NCBI RefSeq assembly: GCF_048544455.1
Contig: NC_133526.1
Span: 7,518,001 to 7,582,000, forward strand
Origin: Silene latifolia
Lineage: Eukaryota > Streptophyta > Magnoliopsida > Caryophyllales > Caryophyllaceae
Length of the DNA: 64,000 nt
Direction: 5' to 3'
The position numbers and the translations under genes were made by a program. Shown here piece after piece: positions 47,703 through 58,606 of the stretch (position 1 is the first letter of the stretch; the number at the start of each line of letters is the position of its first letter). The notes beneath the pieces were generated by a model. The model did no database searches, was not told the DNA's origin, and saw only the letters and a list, made by a program, of their open reading frames with translations.

Positions 47703-48335
47703 ATGTTATCATGTTGTCCAGATACCGCTCAAAATTTGACGTAATTCAATATATGTTCCTTTCTTTCCAAGATTATTGAAGTATCTTCAAATGTTGACAT
47801 TATATATATTGTCATTATTCTCCTATCTCGATATAATAGCAATAAAATCTATTCTTATTGCGCAATTATTCATTCCACAAACCTGAAGCACAATCCCTAA
47901 AAACGCACCTGGCCTTGTGCCTCTTTGAAGGAGCGGCATGGCTCATGCACCTCTTCTAGCTGCCCTAAAACCTTACGGCGCTTAATGACGCCCTAATCCA
48001 CTTTATTTTACTATAAAACATGCCTTTCGTGCACATTCCAAAGTACGCGAGCGCCTACGCCCCTTCTTTTCTCTTTTTACATTAGAGACTCGACCTTTTA
48101 AAGTTGTACTCATGTCGAAAGTTGGTTCTTTAGTTTGTATTGAAAGCTGAACACTTGGGAAACTGTTATTAACTTAGTCGTATCCAAGACGATGACCAAC
48201 ACGAGTATCTATCATACTCTCTCCGTCCCGTTCATTTATTTACCTATTCTATTTTAGCGTGTCTTTTTCATTTCCGTAGAAACTCTTTAATTGGGTTTAT
48301 TTAAGATCATAATATAAAAAAAAATATTGGAGTAA

Positions 48336-50177
48336 GAGGCAAGTTCTAATGAGTCCACCTAAAATGGTGAGTCCACTAAGTCCTAATCCTAGCCATTGAT
48401 CTCTAAAATTGATGGTTGAGATTTTACAATTCTAAGATGAAAACTTTAATGTTTTATAACTGAAACTTTAATTTATTAGTTTAACTTTAATTCTTTACAA
48501 TTATAAGTTTAACTTTTATGAATGAAATTTTAATGCTAAAAGTTAAAACTTTAATTTTTTTGGCCAATTTCTAATATTAAAATTTGAATTTATTTAATTT
48601 TACTGATTTATAAATGTAACTTTAATGTTTTACTTAATGAAACTTTAATGCTAAAAATCAAACTTTAATTTTTTAACTAATTTTTAATATTAAACTTTGA
48701 ATTTATTTATTTTTACAGATTTATAAATATAACTTTAATGTTTTACGAATGAAACTTTAATGCTAAAAATTGAAACTTTAATTTTTTTAACTAATTTTTA
48801 ATATTAAACTTTAAATTTATTTATTTTTACAGATTTATAAATATAACTTTAATGTTTTACGAATGAAACTTTAATGCTAAAAATTGAAACTTTAATTTTT
48901 TTAACTAATTTTTAATATTAAACTTTAAATTTATTTATTTTTACAGATTTATAAATATAACTTTAATGTTTTACGACTGAAACTTTAATGCTAAAATGTG
49001 TAACTTTAATTTTTTTAGACCATTTTTTAATATAAAAATTTGTTTTTATGAAATAATGTACTTGGGACTAATATTTTATTTAATTTAACTAATTTTTAAC
49101 TGTAACTTTAATGATATACGAGCGAAACTTTAATGCTTTAAAATGAAACTTTAGTCCATATAAACGTAACTTTAATTTAAGTCCTTAATAAATATAATTA
49201 GTCCATATCAACGTAACTTTGAGTCCATATAAGCGCAACTTTAGTCCATATAAAAGTAACTTTAGTCCATATAAATGTAACTTTAACACATGCTGCTGAA
49301 ACTTTATTTTAATACCACGACCACCTTCCTGAACCACCACCCCCACCCACCACGACCACATGCCTGAACCACCAGTCCCACGACATCATCCAGATCCGCC
49401 GCCACCGCAAAAAAAAAAAAAAAAAAAAAAAAACTGAAAAATAATCAAAACGGTCCACCAAATCTGGAAAAATATGAGCCACACTTTTCCGCCAACCGTC
49501 TTACCCACACCCACGGCCCAGCAACCGCCGACTGAGATGCATTCGAGAAAAAAAAATTATAAATCTGGAAAATATAAAGATATCACCACCATGACCACAT
49601 TAACAACCACCCACCGTGACACCATTAACAACCACCTACCAAATCTGAAAGAAAGAAAAAAAAAAAAAGGGAAAGGGAGGCGGCGGCCTGACCCACCACC
49701 TCCACACGACACACCAACAACAACACCAACAACAACTCCATTTTCAGATCTAGGAAGAAAGAAAGAAAGAAAAAAAAGGAATGCGGCGGTAGGGACACTC
49801 GTTTTTCAGATCCGAAAAAAAAAAAAAAAAAAAAAAAAAACATGCGGAGGGAGGAGAGAAGTGAAGCGGCGGAAGGAGAAGCATGGTGGTGGCCGAGGGC
49901 CGCGGCGAGGGCGAGGGCTAGGGCTAGGGCGGTGGCGGCGGCGGTGGAGAAGTGGTGTTGAAACTTTAGAGTTTAGAGAGAGATTGAGATAGTTTAGAGA
50001 GAAGAAATGTAGAGTGGAAATGATATGGGAGGTAGTTTGCAAATAGGGTTTGGTTGTATTTATATCTCATCTTTTTAATTTGTTTTAATCTTAACCCTTC
50101 ATTTTTTTTTGATCCAAAGGCTTAGAAAGGGACTTATGGACTCACTTAAGGGAGATTGACTCATTTGAACCTAATTC
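48336..50177. mobile_element. non-autonomous MULE, 1.84 kb, with internal satellite-like array
   Basis: The exact 10 bp duplication ATTGGAGTAA (48326-48335 and 50178-50187) flanks terminal inverted repeats of about 45 bp (GAGGCAAGTTCTAATGAGTC; inverted right end GAATTAGGTTCAAATGAGTC). Inside are an ACTTTAAT-rich tandem array (48490-49280), a CCACCACC-rich block, A-runs near 49410 and 49816, and a purine-rich GGCGGCGG block near 49900. Open frames here are low-complexity (Pro/Thr/His and Lys/Arg) and not credible genes. No transposase was recognised. The right third may be a captured 5' leader of some host gene. Confidence 0.85.
48490..49060 (+). repeat. tandem repeat of about 114 bp, ACTTTAAT-rich
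   Basis: The marker ACAGATTTATAAATATAACT starts at 48715, 48829 and 48943, with a variant at about 48602, so the unit is 114 bp. Each unit contains three ACTTTAAT motifs. About 19 exact ACTTTAAT copies occur between 48440 and 49190, with further ACTTTAGTCC variants to 49280. Confidence 0.88.
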
Positions 50178-50204
50178 ATTGGAGTAATATATAAAAAGTT
50201 GAAG

Positions 50205-50402
50205 GGTAAAAAAGGTAAGCAAAATATAATCAGGTACCTGAAATCCCAAATGCTACCCTAGGTAACATTTCATTTCAGGTACCTTTTTTGCTATAAAATG
50301 CTACTTGCCAAACGCGTTCAAGAAAATAAGCTACCTGGATTTTTTGTCAAATAGCTACTTCGATGAAAAAAGGTATCTGAAATGCGCTAACAAACAGAGC
50401 CT
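50205..50402. mobile_element. hAT-like MITE, 'GCTCTGTTTGG' family, copy 3 (shortened)
   Basis: The GGTACCTGAAATCCCAAATG motif, its inverted partner and the terminus ACAAACAGAGCCT match copies at 1279 and 28804. The left part is missing. Confidence 0.55.
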
Positions 50403-50543
50403 AAGTCTGTTTTATAGTAACAAATATAGAGGTTTACTTTTTAGTTCATTTTCTATAACTAATTGCGAATGTAATAAAGACAAATTCAATAAGATTAAGA
50501 GATCTAGGGACCGGGTTCACTAAAAGGTCCATCAAATTGTCAA

Positions 50544-50740
50544 CAATTGGTCTCCCTTGTGACGGGTTACCATTTATGACGGATATTTTGTGAGATAAAA
50601 TGGTAACAAAATGGGTTAGTGGAGAAAGGGGACCACATGAATAGTGTTGCAGAGAGAGAAAAAGTGGGTACATTGTGAGGTAAAATGGTATCCGTCTTCA
50701 GCTTGTGACGGATATGTCATGTCTTCAATGAGAATTTGTG
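50544..50740. mobile_element. MULE-type MITE (CACAAATTCTCATT family), perfect copy
   Basis: It runs from CAATTGGTCTCCCTTGTGAC to CTTCAATGAGAATTTGTG between exact 9 bp duplications AATTGTCAA (50535-50543 and 50741-50749). It is the same family as 31551-31748 in inverse orientation. Confidence 0.9.
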
Positions 50741-50879
50741 AATTGTCAAAGGTCATAAGATTTGTCGACTCAATTATGCCATGTAGATCTAAGTCTAACA
50801 TGCGGTCGCTATCATTAAACTTGTTCTATTCGGATATTGTAACCTATATTAGTCTTAACCCGATCGGCGATAATCCTAA

Positions 50880-51394
50880 CTAGTGTAGCTCCCGTGCTAT
50901 AGCACGATTTTTCTAGATGGAAATGTAAGAAAAATTAACAATTAAACTATTGGTATTTTCTATTTTCAATTATACAACATATATTTATGGCTACTTTTAT
51001 TGTGTACAAAATCAGAATATCATTAAAATGAATTAGGGGAGTAGTTAATTAGAGAAATATACTAAGTACTGTAAGTAACAGTTAGCGACGTAGGCGGAAA
51101 AAGTTTGAGATTTGTTATTTTTTTTTTAGTAAAAAGGGGATGTCAAGTGATTCTCTAAAATAATAATTATTGCATTATTGAAAAATTTAACAACTTTTAA
51201 TTTATAATTTAATACTAACTTTATTTAATTTTAATGAAAAAATAATAATTATGAATTTAATAAAAATATTAGAGTTATAATTATTAAAACATATTTATTG
51301 AAAAGATAATTTTATGATACTTATTTCCTAATTTAGGTAGATGCTTTTTGGAGGGAAAACTAAGAGAATTTTTATTCTCTTAGTAGTAGGGGGA
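50880..51394 (-). mobile_element. non-autonomous Helitron, 515 bp
   Basis: On the minus strand the 5' end is TCCCCCTACTACTAAGAG. The 3' end has a short hairpin (CGTGCTATAGCACG) followed by GGAGCTACACTAG, with host T after it and host A before the 5' end, the A/T insertion pattern of Helitrons. A second copy with the same ends is at 60580-61365. No Rep/helicase gene is present. Confidence 0.75.
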
Positions 51395-52232
51395 TTTGCG
51401 ATTTGCGATGCTAGTTAACTAATCTTAGCCAGTAATCAATTAACTAGATTTACGACAACATACGAACGACAATTTATACGATTTGGCTAGTAATTGATCA
51501 AACAATCCCCTTCTAACAACCTAGATTACTTTTACCCTAGATTAATGATTTAGCTACTCATAATTACTAATCTAACAACGATTAAACGAAGAAAAGACAT
51601 AAATAAAAGCATATGAAGCATATGAAAGATGAACGAACAAGCAATTGATAAATTAGAACTTGAATTAATGTAAAACGGATTTAACCTCGAAAGGAGTAAA
51701 GTTAACACGAATTCAACCTCGCAAGTAAGAAAACAAAGTATTAACTTCGCAAGTTTAATAAGGTTGTTTGCAAACAATAAGTATAAAACTCAACTTCTCA
51801 AAGTACTTATTACGTAAATTTTAATTAAGCTATGATATGACTCCTTTTGGAAAGAAGCCTCGACGTCTCTTCCTTGGGCGTCAAGTAATCGCCTGGACAA
51901 TGCTCGAGTGTATTGAACAGGCCTGGAAAGTGTTCATTGATCCTTACTTTGACTCTGACTGATTTCTTCCCAAGTTACCACGTTTACTTGTCTCAAACCA
52001 ATCTTAAACCCTTTGATCATCTTGGAAATATTTCGACTTATCAATACCTCATTATCTCCTAATACTCCTGCTTCAGAGGAAGTAGTGAAAATATTTACTT
52101 ACACATTATAAGGTCACAATAAAGACATTTCAGTACTCGATTAAGCAGGAAAAAATAATTATTTTAAATTACGGCAATAACGCACATTCTCTAATAATGA
52201 ATATGATCTAAATTTTAAACCTTAAGCACAAA
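51395..52232. other. intergenic, no recognised feature
   Basis: AT-rich sequence with a slightly GC-richer patch around 51840-51960. It has no convincing ORF, terminal repeats or RNA gene. Confidence 0.5.
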
Positions 52233-52384
52233 TTCCCTCCGCCCCGGTCGTTTTCTCACCTATTATATTTTTGGGTATCTCAGCCAATTATTTATCTTTC
52301 GATTTTGGAAATGCTTTTGATGGACAATTTGATCATCCATAGTCAATTTGGTCCATTTGTCATCAAATAATTGGACGGAGGAAA
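52233..52384. mobile_element. Stowaway-like MITE, decayed
   Basis: TTCCCTCCGCCCCGGTCG at the left and AATTGGACGGAGGAAA at the right form a loose inverted pair of the CTCCCTCCG type. Confidence 0.5.
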
Positions 52385-52409
52385 TATTTTATTTGAAGTT
52401 TTAAACTAA

Positions 52410-53015
52410 GAGAGCGTTTGGTTCAACAAAGGAAAAGTTTAATGGAAACAAGAATGGGGGAGGAGGGGAAAGGAATGGAATGATCCATAATTTAGGTTCA
52501 TGTTTGGTAACAATAAGAAAAGGAACCTCTACAATCATATGACAACCCATTTTTACTATCACCACTAACAAACACCAACCTCTAGCAATACTACTATCCA
52601 CCGCCGATGAAGAAAAGCCACCACTAAAACCACTACCGAAAAACCTTTAAAACCCTATCCCAACAACGGAAATCTCCTACCGGACCCACAAAAACCCCAG
52701 ATCTTGAGTTTTCGGGGATGGGGGATGACATTGACGATGTAGGGGAAGGGTTTTAAGGGTTTTCTTGTGGTGATTATAGTACTGGTGAAGAACTAGTGGA
52801 GCGCCGCCAAGAGGAGGACTTCGCCGACAGCGACAGGTGTTCAGGGCAGTGCTGGTAGATGTTGGGGGTCAAAGAGGGTGGCCCACAACCAGGCTGCCGG
52901 ACGACATACGGTTGGCTCAGTAGTAAAACAAACACAAATAAAGGCCAAAAGGTATCAATCATTTTTTCATTTTGTTTCCCTTTTTCTTTCCTGAATCCCC
53001 GAGCCAAACAGCCCC
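52410..53015. mobile_element. PIF-like MITE of about 600 bp
   Basis: The ends GAGAGCGTTTGGTTC and, at right, GAGCCAAACAGCCCC are imperfect inverted repeats between TAA triplets (52407-52409, 53016-53018). The interior contains no transposase. Confidence 0.5.
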
Positions 53016-53036
53016 TAAGTAATGTAGAGTGGTAAG

Positions 53037-53076
53037 CGAAAAAGGGCGGAAAAACAACTTGTTTCCGCCCTTTTTC
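53037..53076. repeat. short GC-rich hairpin
   Basis: AAAAAGGGCGGAAA and TTTCCGCCCTTTTT are perfect inverted partners around a loop of about ten bases. It lies downstream of the NLR relic. Confidence 0.75.
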
Positions 53077-53095
53077 ATTCATCATATTTTAGTAA

Positions 53096-53281
53096 CAATT
53101 AGTCTTGCTGAAGACGGGTCGGAGCAAGTGACGGGTAATGTCACTCACAAAACGGATATGGGGACAAGGTGGGGCTCCCCCATGTGCTTCCCTCTCTCCT
53201 CTATTTGGGTCATTTGTGAGAGGAAATGTTATCCGTCACTCCGGAGTGACGGATATGTGCCGTCTTCAATGAGATTTTGTG
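53096..53281. mobile_element. MULE-type MITE inserted in the arm of a hairpin
   Basis: It runs from CAATTAGTCTTGCTGAAGAC to CTTCAATGAGATTTTGTG. The flanks TTTTAGTAA and TTTCAGCAA form a 9 bp duplication with two transitions. It belongs with the CACAAATTCTCATT relatives. Confidence 0.7.
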
Positions 53282-53357
53282 TTTCAGCAAATATCCAAAT
53301 GTTCATTCATTATATTTCCTGAAATATAATGAATGAACATTTGGATATTTACTGAAT
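53282..53357. repeat. near-perfect 37 bp-arm palindrome downstream of the NLR relic
   Basis: The left arm (53282-53318) contains AAATATCCAAATGTTCATTC and the right arm (53321-53357) is its inverse, separated by just CT. About 30 bases pair perfectly and the rest nearly so. It lies about 245 bases past the NLR stop codon. Confidence 0.9.
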
Positions 53358-53603
53358 TTGGTTTCCTTCAAAAGTTTAAGCGAGAGTAGTTCCATCACCA
53401 GTACTGACCTCAAATTACCCATCAATTGCCAACCGAACCGAGTTCCTCTGTCCCTTTTGCATTTTACCTTGTTTAACAGAATAAAAAGGGTAAATTAATC
53501 AGTTTCTGGTTACACACTTATAGTACTTCAGAATAAAAAGGAGAAAAGAACAACAAACACAAACCTTGTCTTCTGCTATTGTGATAAGATCATGAGTTGA
53601 ATT

Positions 53604-55458
53604 TTAAGAATGATGAATGAGAATTCTGAAGTTGGGTCGCGCCTGAAGCTTGCCGAGTTGCGACCGGTTAGTGCTATAGACGGGAGCTGTTGCTCGAATG
53701 AACTGCACATCTTGTAGGTTGGGTAGCTTCCAAAGACTCTTGCATTCTAGGAAACCGTTGGCATTAACCTCTGTTACGAACAAATTGCGCAACTGGTGCA
53801 TAGCCCCTTCGTCTATGATGCTGAACCAGCCGAGGGACATGAGATTTTCTAAGTTAAGTGTGTGGAGTTTTGGAAAGGAATGTTTAGAGAAATAAAGCGG
53901 GATACGTCCACTGTGATATTCGTCACTTTGGAGCTGTACATCTCTTAATTTTAGGATTTGAAGATTTGGAAAACTGCCAAGCATGTCGATGGATTCAGGT
54001 GTCCAAATCGACGACTTTATAGTGAGCTTTTTTAGGCTTGGAGCAAGATCGCGCTCTTCCATGATACCTTGGAATACATATTGAGAAGGAATCGAATCCA
54101 CAAATACCATTTTGAGCTTCTCTAAACGAGGTAAGAAACGAAAGATATACATTAAAGATTGTAAGGGATTGTTTTCCGAGTTGAATAGTCCTAACTTGGT
54201 CAAGTTTGGAAAGTGCCCATTTGTGACTAGGTTTTTGAAGGTTTCATTCGGAAAAACAGAGGAGAGGATGGTTAAGCAAAGCAAAGGCTGATTCGATGGT
54301 GAAACTCGAGAGAAAGGGAGTGTGGTTCGCCCTTGTATGACTAGCTGTTGTAATCGTTCTTGCTTGAACAACTCTTTAGGCATGATATAAGACGGGTTCC
54401 CGTGGACAAACAACATTTGCAAGTTCCAAAGCTCAAATATGGACAAGGGAAGAGTAGTATAAGGGACACGAATTCTCAAGTACCTTAAATTCATGAGCTC
54501 ACAAATGGCATCAGGCACGTTCCCGGCTGAAACATTAAACCCGAGATCCAATATCTTCAATAATTTAAATTCGTTGCACAAGATCTTCCATTGAGACGAC
54601 GATAAAGAGACTTTATCAGTATCAAATGATAAAAATGCTCGAATTGATGAAGGATCACAATTACCCTTGGATTGAATGAATCGAGTTGTGCGGCTATGGG
54701 TGGAAACTCTTCTATGCTTATTATTACGAAGGGGTTCAAGTACCTCCTTATGAGAGGTCACAAAGAATCACCTCCCGCGTGTCGTAATCTTCTGACACAA
54801 ACACCCAACCTACACAAGTAAAATGATTTCTTACAATCTTATTGTTATATAATTTCTTTGCCACAGTTGTCTTCCCAAGCCCACCCATACCAACAATCGA
54901 GACAATCTCGAGCTGGGATGGTCCCTTTATCAGCTGATCTAACAACACGTCTCCCACATCCTCGAACCCAACAACCTCATCCTCAACTTCCATCCTACGC
55001 CTTCGCAACAAATGCTCAAAATGAGGGTTATTATTCGAGCTTCCCTCACCACCACTACCTATCTCGATTTGGTACGTGACTTTGTCAGCATAGATCTTAG
55101 TGATCCGCTTATTGATGGTGTCAATGGCGTCAGCCACACCCCGGAGCAACATCCAGTGGGCCGGAGCGTGGATAGCCCGACCAAACTTGGTCCTACGTTG
55201 GTGTTTTTGACTGCTAAGAAGGAAAGTTTCAACGATGTCCTCTGCCTCGAAGGAAACCTCTCGAATTTGGTCAAGTAACTCCCTAACCGTATCATGATCG
55301 TCTCCTTTTCCTTGGGCGTCCTTTAGAAAGCACTTGATTATCTTGAGCTCTTTCATCAAAGAGGTGCATTCACCTTCGACTCCTTTCAACGCCTTTGTTT
55401 CTTCTATTGCCAGTTGACCAAGTTGTTGTACAACATTTGTGATGATGCTCTCCTCCAT
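53604..55458 (-). pseudogene. CC-NBS-LRR (NLR) immune receptor relic lacking most of NB-ARC
   Basis: The first frame (55458 to 54748) encodes an Rx-type coiled-coil domain (EVSFEAEDIVETF at about 68-79) and the start of NB-ARC with an intact P-loop (GMGGLGKTT, 190-198) and an RNBS-A-like segment (CVGWVFVSEDYDTREVI). It ends shortly after. A shifted frame (about 54761 to 53604) encodes leucine-rich repeats (LKILDLGFNVSAGNVPDAIC, LRYLRIRVPYTTLPLSIFEL, LQILKLRDVQL) to a normal stop. Kinase 2, RNBS-B, GLPL, winged-helix and MHD motifs, roughly 250 residues, are absent at the join, and no intron space exists there. The family senses pathogens in the cytoplasm. This copy should not work as a full receptor; a truncated CC plus P-loop product of 236 aa is possible. 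Confidence 0.88.
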
Positions 55459-55673
55459 TTTTTATTTTCTTTTTCTGGTTTTTAGATTGATCCAATAATG
55501 AGGAAGCAATTCAAACACAAGAAGACTTATAGAAGAGATACTTGTATTAGTTTAATCTGACTTACGGAGCATTAATAATAGAGTAGTTAAGTTCCTTTGT
55601 CTCACTCGACAAGTAGTGAATTAGTAGATATAGAATATGATCTACTAGCTAGCTAGGGAGAACGTCCTCCACC

Positions 55674-56018
55674 TAGAGGTGTTCATTGGGCTGGGTTGGG
55701 CCGGGCTGGTGCAGGCCAAGGATGGGTTGGGCTGGGAGAGCAGCACCGGCACGGCACTACTATAGGACCGGGCTGGGCTGGTTTTGGTTAGGCCAGGGAA
55801 CAGCACTATAGGGCCGGGGCGGGGCGGGGCGGGGCGGGCTGGTTACTTTAAAAAAAAAACGGGCTGGAAACCAGGCTGGACTGAAAAAACCCAACAATAG
55901 CACGGCCCGTGGTGCCGGCCGGGCGGGGCCATGTGCTGACCGGGCTGCTTAAATCTGGCCCATGAGACCGGGCTGGGCCGGGCTGTGCTGGGCTGGTCCG
56001 CCATGTTATCCACCTCTA
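55674..56018. mobile_element. GC-rich hAT-type MITE, TAGAGGTG ends
   Basis: TAGAGGTGTTC at the left and CCACCTCTA at the right are inverted, between CCTCCACC and GCTCCACC (7 of 8 bases shared). The interior is made of GGGCTGGGC, GGCCGGGC and GGCGGGGC motifs. It lies upstream of the NLR relic and is a sister of 30181-30530. Confidence 0.75.
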
Positions 56019-56027
56019 GCTCCACCT

Positions 56028-56914
56028 CATGGCAACTGTACTCCATATTTGTATTACGATACAATATGAATACGTAATGATAGACACTTTGTGTCTCGCC
56101 ATTTTAAACCAATAATCATAATACGTAGTGGCATGTTTTTTCCAGCTGAATTGAGTTGAACTTAACTGAACTAACTTTCAACAACTTGTAACTAACTTTT
56201 TATATTTCAACACCAATTCATACGTATTTAAAGGCTTAACCTTATGTATTTTTTTGTTTGGGGGGGATTTATATACCATATTACACAAAATACAAAGATC
56301 AACATGAATGTGTACGTACCTAAAAATAATAGTCAAACTTAAACGTGTTTTTGCACAACCCATGTGCATGGGATTGGGAGGGCCGAGGGGCGTTCATGTG
56401 TCTCGTACAATAATAATGTTGGATAATCATAGTGGGCTTAGTGGGTCATTAATTTACGAGCACATATGAGTTATGCTATCAAGACTGACTCCAGCATCAT
56501 ATTTCTGTTAATCACTTGTTGAGGGATTGAGGCGAGGGTAACACGCTTTTCCCTTCCGCTCTCTCAAAGTTACATTTCGATCGGAGTATAATGTTTTATG
56601 CATCTTAAAATTTCTCGATATGCTCGAATGTCGGTCACATTTAATGAAACAAGTCTTATGAGAGACGGCTATTGTTAGGCCTGCTATTTTTCATTATGAT
56701 CAGAGTAGACTCCAATATTACCCTAAGACTCGGGCTGACAATTGAGCAAACATACGAATACAGACAGGAGACGACATTAGCAGTCAAATGTAAAGTCAAC
56801 ATTTGATCTAGCAAAGATATTTACATACGCGTTGGAAGTCTAATTATTTCCCACGTCTCAATTAAATCAAGCAATAATTCAGTTCCTATTTATTAGGACA
56901 AAGTAAAGCACCAT
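56028..56914. other. intergenic, no recognised feature
   Basis: AT-rich sequence between the hAT MITE and the PIF/Harbinger element. No ORF, repeat border or RNA gene could be supported. Confidence 0.5.
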
Positions 56915-57291
56915 TAAGACCATCCGCATCCATCATCACATATTTTCCATCACTTTACTCTTTTTCATCATTTCTCTATCCTAATCACATATCCACCTCA
57001 CCTTTTCTACCATCACCAAATTTTACTCATTTTTCCCCACATCAATTAACCATCAATTTTTTCTCTTTCTTACTTTATCCTACCCCACACTTTTTTTATT
57101 TAACAAAAACCTAACATTAACTTTATTTTTATAATTGTGTAAGTTAATTAATAATCGTATTTAGTTAATAATCGTACTTTTAAAAATAGAGAAAATATTT
57201 TTCATTAAAAAATTGAAAACATTACAAATTCTAAGACAATAATACATAACATAATAAGAAACTATGAGTACAAGTTGCTGATTTAAATACT

Positions 57292-58200
57292 TCAATTTCC
57301 ATCGCCAAACCGTTGCCAAATATGCTCAATTAATTTTTTTTTTAAGGCCTTGTGCGTGTTTCTAGAACGCAAATTGTCACGATTTACTATATATCTATCA
57401 ATTTCAATCTGATATCCCGCTCCGTACTCAGCTTCTTGAACTTGTGAATGAAGATTCTCATACTCTGAATAATCAGCATAATTTGCATATGTATCACGTT
57501 CATCTTCCACTATCATGTTATGTAGTATAATACATGTCGTCATTACCTTATTTAACATGCCCGGGAATCCTCTATACGCTCCAACCTGTAAAAGCCTTTG
57601 AAGATCTTGAACAGTTGGACGTCTTAAATACTCGTCCCCAAATTGATGAATAACAGCTTCAAGAAATCTAACAAGAACCTTCCTTGCTGTTGATTCTCCA
57701 AGCCTCAAGTACTCGTCCACTCTATCAGCAGCCTCTCCATATGCTAAGAGACGAAGAGTCTTTGTGCATTTAATTAATGGTGACAAACTTAACCTACCTG
57801 TAGCATCAGGTTTGTGCTGAAAATGGCTATCATAAGCTCCTACACCCTCTACAATACGCAAGAATAAATGTTTGCGCATTCGAAACCTACGTCTAAACAT
57901 TTGTGGAGGGTAAACTGGGTTTTCCGAGAAATAATCGTTAAAGAGACGGGCATGGCCCTCTTCTCGATTTCTCTCAATATATGTTCTTTCTTTATTATTT
58001 GACATATAGTTTACCAATATAAGTGGTATAACATTATTTGCCATATAATTTACCATATACCTGACTGCTTCGTATGTTGCAACTCTTTTCTGCCTCCGCC
58101 TCTCCTGCCTAGCATTCTCTTCTGACGAGGTAGATGATGAGGAAGAAGATGATGGTGGTGAGCCCGGGGGAGAAAGATGATAAGAACTTGAGGGATACAT
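57292..58200 (-). CDS. PIF/Harbinger transposase (HARBI1-like) with in-frame loss of the DDE core
   Basis: The open frame of 302 aa has a Ser-rich N-terminus, then the conserved N-terminal helical region (MFRRRFRMRKHLFLRIVEGV, residues 101-120; YLRLGESTARKVLVRFLEAV about 164-183; LRRPTVQDLQRLLQVGAYRG). At about residue 215 the sequence jumps from RGFPGM directly to VMTTCIILHNMIVEDERD, which normally follows the catalytic domain. The stretch that would carry GSIDCMHW and the other acidic residues, roughly 150-170 residues in relatives, is absent, yet the frame stays open to a normal-looking C-terminus (KKKLIEHIWQRFG). The usual full protein is about 450 residues. The product cannot be a catalytic nuclease; a dominant-negative or ORF1-binding role is speculation. 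Confidence 0.88.
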   Translation of the reverse strand: MYPSSSYHLSPPGSPPSSSSSSSTSSEENARQERRRQKRVATYEAVRYMVNYMANNVIPLILVNYMSNNKERTYIERNREEGHARLFNDYFSENPVYPPQMFRRRFRMRKHLFLRIVEGVGAYDSHFQHKPDATGRLSLSPLIKCTKTLRLLAYGEAADRVDEYLRLGESTARKVLVRFLEAVIHQFGDEYLRRPTVQDLQRLLQVGAYRGFPGMLNKVMTTCIILHNMIVEDERDTYANYADYSEYENLHSQVQEAEYGAGYQIEIDRYIVNRDNLRSRNTHKALKKKLIEHIWQRFGDGN

Positions 58201-58606
58201 TTTTTTTGTTAAATATGAGAATATTTTAGAGTTATTTGACTGATTTAAAGATAGTGAGGGTGAGTGCTTTATATAAAGGAAATTGATGAGGATAAGATAA
58301 GGTTTTATGTTGATAGTGTAAGATTTTCTTCGGATTTATATGGATGTTGTTAGATTTTATGTGGATAAGAGATAAGATAAGATTTTGTAATATAATACAA
58401 GTACATAAAATTTAATATATTACATTACAAGACAATATTTTACATAATAGAAATACATTACTTTCTAATAAAAGAGAATAATATAAAACTAAACTACTAC
58501 GAAATACATTACTTTCTAATAAAAGTGCATAAGATAAATTAAAATAGCACAAAATACATTACTTTCTAATAAAAGAGCATAATATTTTCTAAAATAGTAC
58601 GAATTA

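Noticed and set aside
49474-49992. 172-residue open frame rich in Pro, Thr, Lys and Arg
   Set aside because: It consists of simple repeats and A-runs inside a bounded MULE; composition explains the open frame.
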